Of a stretch of 64,000 bases of DNA, positions 58,196 through 64,000 are shown piece by piece. The position numbers and the translations under genes are program-made. Source of the DNA: Drechmeria coniospora (Eukaryota; Ascomycota; Sordariomycetes; Hypocreales; Ophiocordycipitaceae); assembly GCF_001625195.1 (NCBI RefSeq), contig NC_054390.1, forward strand, positions 186,001 through 250,000. Direction: 5' to 3'. The notes under the pieces are model-generated. The model saw nothing but the letters and a program-made list of their open reading frames with translations, was not told where the DNA came from and ran no database searches. How positions within the stretch are numbered: the first letter of the stretch is position 1; every line of letters begins with the position of its first letter.

Positions 58196-60761
58196 ATGGC
58201 CGAGCCCAGCGGCCCCCTCAAGCCGGCCAACGGCCATGGAAAACGGACCAAGCCCCGCCGCACGAGGCCCTCGAAAGCACCTCGTGGCTTCTTCCGCTCC
58301 CTCTTCAGCCTGCTCGCGAGGTTGGTACCCCCCGACGACCCGGCGCTGCTCCCCCGTCGTCGCTGCTCCCCGTGTCGTCGCTCACAAGTCCCGCAGAATC
58401 GCCACCTGGGGTGCCATCGTCACCATCCTCTTCCGCTGTCCCTCGTCCCTCGAAGCCTGCGACGAGACCTCGCCCTACCTCTGCCGGCTGTACTTTGTCG
58501 CCAAGTCCGCCGTATCCCCCCACCTGCAGCCGTACTACGACCGCTACGCCTTGCCGTACGTCGACGTCGCCGGGCCGTACTACGACGCCGTCAACGCGCG
58601 CCTTCTGACGCCCGCCCGTGTCTACGCCGCCCGCTACGGTGCCCCCCTCGTCCGCCAGGGTCGGGCCTATGCTTGGACGCAATGGGAGACCAACGGGCAG
58701 CCGCGGCTGGTCCGGATCCAGGAGCTCTCGCGGGAACGCTACCGACAATCCGTCGCGCCCCACGTCAACAAGGCCGCCGACCGAGTCGGACCGTACTACG
58801 ACGCCGCCAGGACGAGCTCGCTGCGCCTCTTCCACGGCTACCTCCTGCCGAGCTACGAGTTTCTGCAGCCGTACGCCGCCCACGGGTATGCCGTCGCCTC
58901 CGACTTCACCCTTCACACCGTCATCCCCACCACCTACTGGGCCTGGAACAAGACCGTCGTCTTCCTCGACACCACCGTTTGGCCCCAGCTGCGCGTCGTG
59001 TACGTCGAGAGCGTCGAGCCGCAGCTGGTCCGCATCGGGGAGCGCCTTGGCCGGCACAAGATTAGTAGGACCAAGATCCTCTCCGACTCCATCGACGAGT
59101 GAGTTCGGTCCGCGTAACCGTCGAACCGAGCTTGCGCTGACGACGCAGGAGCACGACTGAGCCGACGCCGTCCGACGACGACGTGACTGCGTCCGAATCC
59201 TCGACGGCCCTGACCCCGACGTCGACGGCCGAGAGCGCCTCGTCGGCCGCCGAGCCTCGGCAGCCGCAGCAGCCGGTCGAAAAGTACTGGAATCCCGTCG
59301 AAGCCCCCGCCGCCGCCGAGGGCGAGAGCGACAAGCGACGGGCCGCCCGCGAGATGGTCGCTCACGATCTCGAGATGTGGCAGAACAAGTTTGCCGCCCA
59401 GGCCGACGAGGGCGCCACCGACATGGAGGACCGCATCGACGAGATCGCGCGCCGCATGATCGAGGAGCGCGCCAAGGCGACGGGAGGCGGCCTCGTCGAG
59501 ACGCTGAGCCTGACGATCGCTTCCGAGCTCGCCGACCTCAAGCGTACCATTTCTTCCGTCGTCGAGGATGCCGCCGGGGATGGCGAGCAGAGAGCCCTCA
59601 GGGCCATTCGCGAAGCCGGTGTCGCCATCAAGAAGAAGGCTCAGCTCATCCGAGGCTGGCGCGAGGACTACGATGCCGACCTGCAAGAGACGGTCGTCAA
59701 GGCCGCCGACACTCATTTCCAGATCCTCGACGAGACCCGAGGCCTCGCCCTGCAGCAGATTGGCATGAAGTGGGCCTGGGCCGAAGGCGTCACCTACAAG
59801 GACTGGGCCAAGTACCACGAGCTCAAGAACACGCTCACGAACTGGACCGAGGAGCTCAAGCAGCTGATCGTCAGCCACCCGACCCTTCTCGAGGCCCAGG
59901 ATGCCGCCGCCCAGGTCGAGGAGGAGGGCATGACGATGGCGGCGGCGGCGGCCAAGGAGCTGAGCCGCCTGAAAGAAGTGGCCCGCTGGAAGATTCTGGC
60001 CAAGGACTCGACCGACGACTTTGACTCTGAATCCATGCGACGAGCCGCCGAAGCCGCCGAAGCCGCCGAAGCCGCCGAAGCCGCCGAAGCCGCCGAAGCC
60101 GCCGAAGCCGCCCAAAAGGCCGAGCATGCGGAGGAGATTGTCGGCGGCCCTTTGGATGATGCACCAGAGGCCGAGGATGCTGTCGGCGATGCAAAGCCTC
60201 CCGTCGAGGAGTCTCCTTCCTCTGTCCCCGAAGCCACCCGAGAACACGCCGGCGAAACGGCAGAGCAGGTGGCGGAGGATGCTGGCGCGCCATCTTTTCC
60301 TGTTGAAGAGAAACTCGATGCGGCAGCCGAGAGGGCCGACGAGGCATCGGCCAGTGCTTTCGAAAGCCAGGACGGGCATGACACCTTTTCGAGCCCGGCT
60401 GGTGACTCTGAACCGACCATTCCGAGTGAGCCAAGTTTGCTTTCGCCGTCATTCAATTACAACATGCGCTAATCATTCCGCAGGTGCCGGAGAGCGAGTT
60501 GATGCAGTAGCGGACGACGGAACTGCCGACGAGGTGCCAAGGACAGAGACGGAACCCGAGACGGAGGCGGAACCCAAGCCCGAGACGGAGACGGAGACGG
60601 TCAACCCCACGGATCCCGAACCTGTTGAGAACTCCCAAGAACATAATAATAAGGAAGCCGGCGACGAGGGAGAGAAAGACGACGGCACGGCCAGCGCTTC
60701 GGCGGCATCGGCAACTGATGCTGCCGAGGAACCGGGGCAGCATGCCAAGGACGAGCTGTGA
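58196..60761 (+). CDS. Fungal 'Hoxa13-like' protein with predicted membrane anchor and KDEL end
   Basis: Four exons (58196-58320, 58397-59098, 59149-60425, 60484-60761) with introns of 76, 50 and 58 bp give 793 residues. The start MAEPSGPLKPANG was preferred because it begins the conserved region; the frame is open upstream to 57752. A basic N-terminus (TKPRRTRPSKAPR) precedes one hydrophobic segment (FSLLARIATWGAIVTILF), so a type II membrane topology is likely. Residues 65-275 hold the conserved tyrosine-rich repeats (YYDRYALPYVDVAGPYYD, VGPYYDAARTSS, LLPSYEFLQPY) ending in VEPQLVRIGERLGRH. A helical acidic region follows, with GMKWAWAEGVTYKDWAKYHE and an (AAE)n run, then a Glu/Thr-rich tail ending HAKDEL. 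Databases label this family 'transcription factor Hoxa13', but no homeodomain is present. Molecular function is unknown. Confidence 0.85.
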
Positions 60762-61717
60762 GCGCAGGCGAGGTGCTGCGAGTTGGACGATACCCCTGAT
60801 GACGGAGGATGGAAGGGACGACGAGTTGCGGCAAGATGGGCTGGCATCGCGAAGCCTGCTGCAAAGGATGCGGGTGCTTGCGTGGTTTTTGCTGAACGTC
60901 GTCGGCGTCGGCGTCGCATGTTCCTATGCCTCTGGGGATGGCTGCGCGGTCAGACGCCGGTATTGATGGATGGGCAGCCGATGCATTTCGGCGGCTGTAT
61001 TATGCACTGTTTGAAATAGCACAGTTTCGCGCGGGCAGGCAGTCTCCGTCATTCCCCAAGGAAGCCCACGGGGACGCGAGCAAGGACAGTGACGACGGTT
61101 TACCATTCGTGACACTACATAGCCCCCTCCCTCCTTCTCCCCTGTAGCAGCAGATGACCCGAGGGGAGAGCGATGGGTGTTTCGACATGTCAAGATGGAA
61201 AGCAGCATCTTTCCACCACACGTCATTGCCACCTTCATATTCATTCGAAACCGTGAGCTCATTTCCGAACGGAAGGCGCCCGAGGAGGACACATCTCTAG
61301 CGACGTGGGCTTCTAAACGATTCCGCATTTTCTCTCCTACACGCTCTCTGCCAACTCCAATTCATTTTGATTCATTGAACATCCCCGTGTGAAATATCCC
61401 TATTTGCTCAGCCTATCGATCCTACGTCACTTGACCTCGTTGACTCACCATCCGCTGCTCGGCACAACTTTCATCTCAACGTCACTGGACTGATGAATAT
61501 GTCTATTCGCTGTCGTCGGAGCAGATTTCGGGTGTAGAAAAGCTCGCGAGAGAATGGTGAGGTGAACCTCATCGAGATCCTCGTCAACCAAGGCGGTCGA
61601 GAGCAGCTCCTCTTCCCGCATGTGGGCCAACTGACCCTCTGTCAGGTGAACCTTTTCAAACTCCAAAGCATTCCGATCGTCATTGCCGCCGCAGCGCCGG
61701 CGCTCGAATTCACCCCC
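60762..61717. other. Spacer, no gene seen
   Basis: 3' region of the Hoxa13-like gene and possible promoter or upstream exon of the small Cys-rich gene. No repeats stand out. Confidence 0.4.
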
Positions 61718-61957
61718 ATGATGTGCCAACCGACGGCATTCGTGTACGCCCGCTGTGGCCACCTCGTCAACCCCAGCGGCGGTCGGCGACTCGCATGGCA
61801 TCTGGAGCCGTGCTGTAAAGCCCTCGCGACGGGCTTCGCATGCTGGATTCCGGCCGACGTTCCTCGGCGCATGATCAGGAAGGCTCCGTGGCAAGGCTTG
61901 GGGAACAGGGATTATTGCCCGGAGTGTTTGCGCACGCGGTCGGATGACGGCTCCTGA
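61718..61957 (+). CDS. Small Cys/His-rich protein, putative zinc binder
   Basis: A 79-residue frame from two adjacent ATGs (61718 and 61721). It has MCQPTAFVYARCGHLV, WHLEPCC, ACWIPADVP and a C-terminal DYCPEC. The spacing C3...C13-x-H15...H28-x3-CC...C42...C67-x2-C70 looks like a small zinc-binding fold. From memory, short fungal proteins of the form 'MCxxTxFxYxxCGH...YCPxC' are common and uncharacterised. The frame is open upstream to 61562, and an upstream exon cannot be excluded. It ends 93 bp from the convergent permease gene. Function unknown. Confidence 0.55.
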   Translation: MMCQPTAFVYARCGHLVNPSGGRRLAWHLEPCCKALATGFACWIPADVPRRMIRKAPWQGLGNRDYCPECLRTRSDDGS

Positions 61958-62050
61958 CGCACCTCGCGCGGCTTCAGATTGGTCGGCGCGACTCCTCCGT
62001 CCGTGGGCCACCGGTGCATGTTTGGTGCCCCTCGCGTGGCCATCTCCTTT

Positions 62051-63977
62051 CTAGCCAAAGATCCTGTCCAAGACTCTCTCGAAACGATTTCTGGTCACGT
62101 CAGCGATGCCGTTGAGCGGGGGCAAGGCGGGAAGACGCACGAGGGCGGCTGCGGCATGAAGTTACGTTCGTACTCCTCTATCGACGCCATGTCTTTTTGC
62201 AGATCGACTTCGACGGGCTTGTGCATGCGCGTCTTGTGGACCAGCTTCCAGCCGAGGTACAGGGCGGGAAAGACGGGAATCATGGTGTAGCTGCGGGCGT
62301 GTTAGCTCTCCGACAACAAAGGGCAGCGAGGGGCGGCGACGCACGAGAAGAGGAAATCCGGCACGCTCCAGCGGCCCGGCAGGGGCAGGAAAACGGTGTA
62401 GCCGCCGACCAAGGCCATGACCGAGGTGCACACGAGGCCGTACCACGCGGCGTAGGGCATGAACCTGGCCTTGTACGGCAGCGTGTCCCTGCTGATGCCC
62501 TGGGCGGCGAGGGCGCGGTGGAAGCACAGGTAGGTGGCGCAGACGACGGCGAAGTTGATGAGCTGGGAGGCCGTGACGAGCGAGACGAACCAGTCGAGCA
62601 CCTTGGCGGCGTTGCCCTCGAGCTGCAGGAAGGCGAGCAGGGCGAAGAGGAGGACGAAGGCGACGCAGAAGACGGGCACGCCCGCCTTGGTGCAGGTGGT
62701 GAGGAACTTGGGCGCCTTGCCCTCGAGGGCGAGGCCGTAGAGCGAGCGCGAGGCGCAGTAGACGTACGAGTTGCCGGCGGAGAAGGCGGCGGTGAGGACC
62801 ATGGCGTTGACGACGTGGGGGAGGACGCGGATGCCGAGGCGGTTCATGGCGACGACGTAAGGGGAGGCGGCGGCGCCCGGGGCCGAGTCCCGAAAGGCCT
62901 TGGTGAGCTCGGCGTCGTCGAAGGGGACGAGGATGCCGACGCAGAGGGAGCCGAGGACGAAGAAGGCGGTGAGGCGGTAGAAGACGGCGTTGTAGGCGCG
63001 GGGCATGACAACGCGCGGGTTCTCGGCCTCGCCGGCGGCCATGGAGACGTAGTCGGGTCCGGCGATGGTGAAGGCGGCCTGGATGAGGCACTGCAGGAAG
63101 CCGAGCCAGCGGCCGAGGGCGCCGGCGTAGTAGAGCTCGGCGAAGGCGCCCGGCTCGGACCAGTGGCGGAAGCCGATGCGGTCGCCCGCGGGGTTGCCGC
63201 CGAGCATGACGACGACGGTGAAGACGACGAGGCCGACGGCGAGGACGACCTTGCCGACGGCGGCCCAGAACTCGGACTCGCCGTACCAGCGGACGGCGAG
63301 AAGGTTGATGACGGCGTAGAGGAGGATGATGGAGACGATGACGGCGGCCGTGGGGACGACGTCGGTCCAGAAGTGCAGGATGACGTTGCAGGCGACAATC
63401 TCAAAGGGCACGAGGGCGGCCTCGAAGACGAAGAAGTTCCAGCCGGCGGCGAAGCCAAAGGCCTCGTCGACGTAGCGGCCGGCGAAGCGGATGAAGGGCG
63501 ACGAGATGGGCAGGTGCGTCACCATCTCGGCCATGCAGAGCGTCACGGCGAAGATGACGGTGCACCAGAAGCTGAAGGCGAGGAAGAGGCTCGCGGGGCC
63601 GCCGTTGAGGAGCCCCTTGCCGATTTGAACCTGGTCGTCCGTCAGCAGCCTCGGCCATGCGTCTCCGGCCCCTCGCCCTCGCGTGGGGCGGACGAGAGAA
63701 GACGAAGGGGCAACCGTCACTCGGCTGCGGGGGAAAGGCGTACGTAGAGGGCCGTTCCGATGGTGCCTCCGATGCCGATGAGCTGGATGTGGCGCGACTT
63801 GAGCTTCCGGTGCGTCGCGTCGCGGCCGGGCGTCGTCGAATCGACCTCGACCGTCTCGACAACTTCACGAGCCTTGCCCTTTTCCCCATCGGACGCATAG
63901 GTCACGGGCGGTTCGTCGAGGGCGACCATGATGCTTGCCGGCAGGTCACGAGGAGATGATTCGTGCGTTGCGGCCAC
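62051..63977 (-). CDS. Amino acid permease, Dip5-like (YAT/APC family)
   Basis: Four exons (63744-63977, 62345-63630, 62141-62290, 62051-62090) with introns of 113, 54 and 50 bp give 569 residues. Junctions restore IGTALY|VQIGKGLLNGGP, DFLFS|YTMIPVFPALYLGWK and MPQPPS|NRFERVLDRIFG, the last a 13-codon terminal exon. The protein has about 12 hydrophobic segments. Motifs are HIQLIGIGGTIGTALYV in the first segment, FEAALVPFEIVACN, and AGPDYVSMAAGEAENPR then VMPRAYNAVFYRL, typical of the yeast amino acid transporter family and closest in flavour to the dicarboxylic amino acid permease Dip5. Role: proton-coupled amino acid uptake at the plasma membrane; the substrate is inferred. The start ATG is 23 bp from the window end, and a second Met at codon 17 is possible. 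Confidence 0.92.
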
Positions 63978-64000
63978 CGTCGGGAGGCACGCCGAGCGGT

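Overview
The window reads as nuclear DNA of a filamentous ascomycete, most likely a Sordariomycete of the Hypocreales type. The reasons are short GT-AG introns (50-113 bp) with CTRAY-like branch sites, GC-rich third codon positions, and recognisable fungal orthologues: acetyl-CoA carboxylase, NudE/RO-11, Doa10, Bol3, a Dip5-type permease and the fungal 'Hoxa13-like' family. Species cannot be fixed from sequence alone.

There are two compartments with a fairly sharp switch near 31 kb. Bases 1 to about 31,000 are AT-rich and loaded with LTR debris: three families of short solo LTRs (about 147-174 bp, two copies with perfect 5-bp target duplications), remnants of at least two Ty1/copia-like elements whose reading frames are broken by stops, and several tandem arrays. 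Bases 31,000-64,000 are GC-rich and hold ordinary housekeeping genes separated by long low-complexity spacers.

Two apparently intact genes lie inside the decayed AT-rich part. The main one is a giant secreted protein of about 4,310 residues (7390-20384, minus strand, one 62-bp intron). It has a signal peptide, flocculin-like N-terminal repeats, about 92 copies of a 37-residue Thr/Ile/Pro-rich unit with one C-x3-C pair each, about 12 copies of a variant unit, and a C-terminal GLEYA/PA14-like lectin domain. It looks like a repeat-variable surface adhesin. The second (29222-29938, minus) is a 238-residue secreted protein with a compact domain ending in an LDNRRL motif and a Q/N-rich, then basic, tail. 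It is an effector or toxin-like candidate.

The GC-rich part, in order: Bol3 (33235-33822, +) facing ACC1 (34345-41294, -); NudE/RO-11 (45543-47356, -); Doa10 ubiquitin ligase (48968-53924, -); the Hoxa13-like protein with a predicted N-terminal membrane anchor and a C-terminal KDEL (58196-60761, +); a small Cys/His-rich protein (61718-61957, +); and a Dip5-type amino acid permease (62051-63977, -). These genes have unrelated cellular jobs and no operon logic applies. Exon boundaries were placed by eye from splice motifs and reading-frame continuity.
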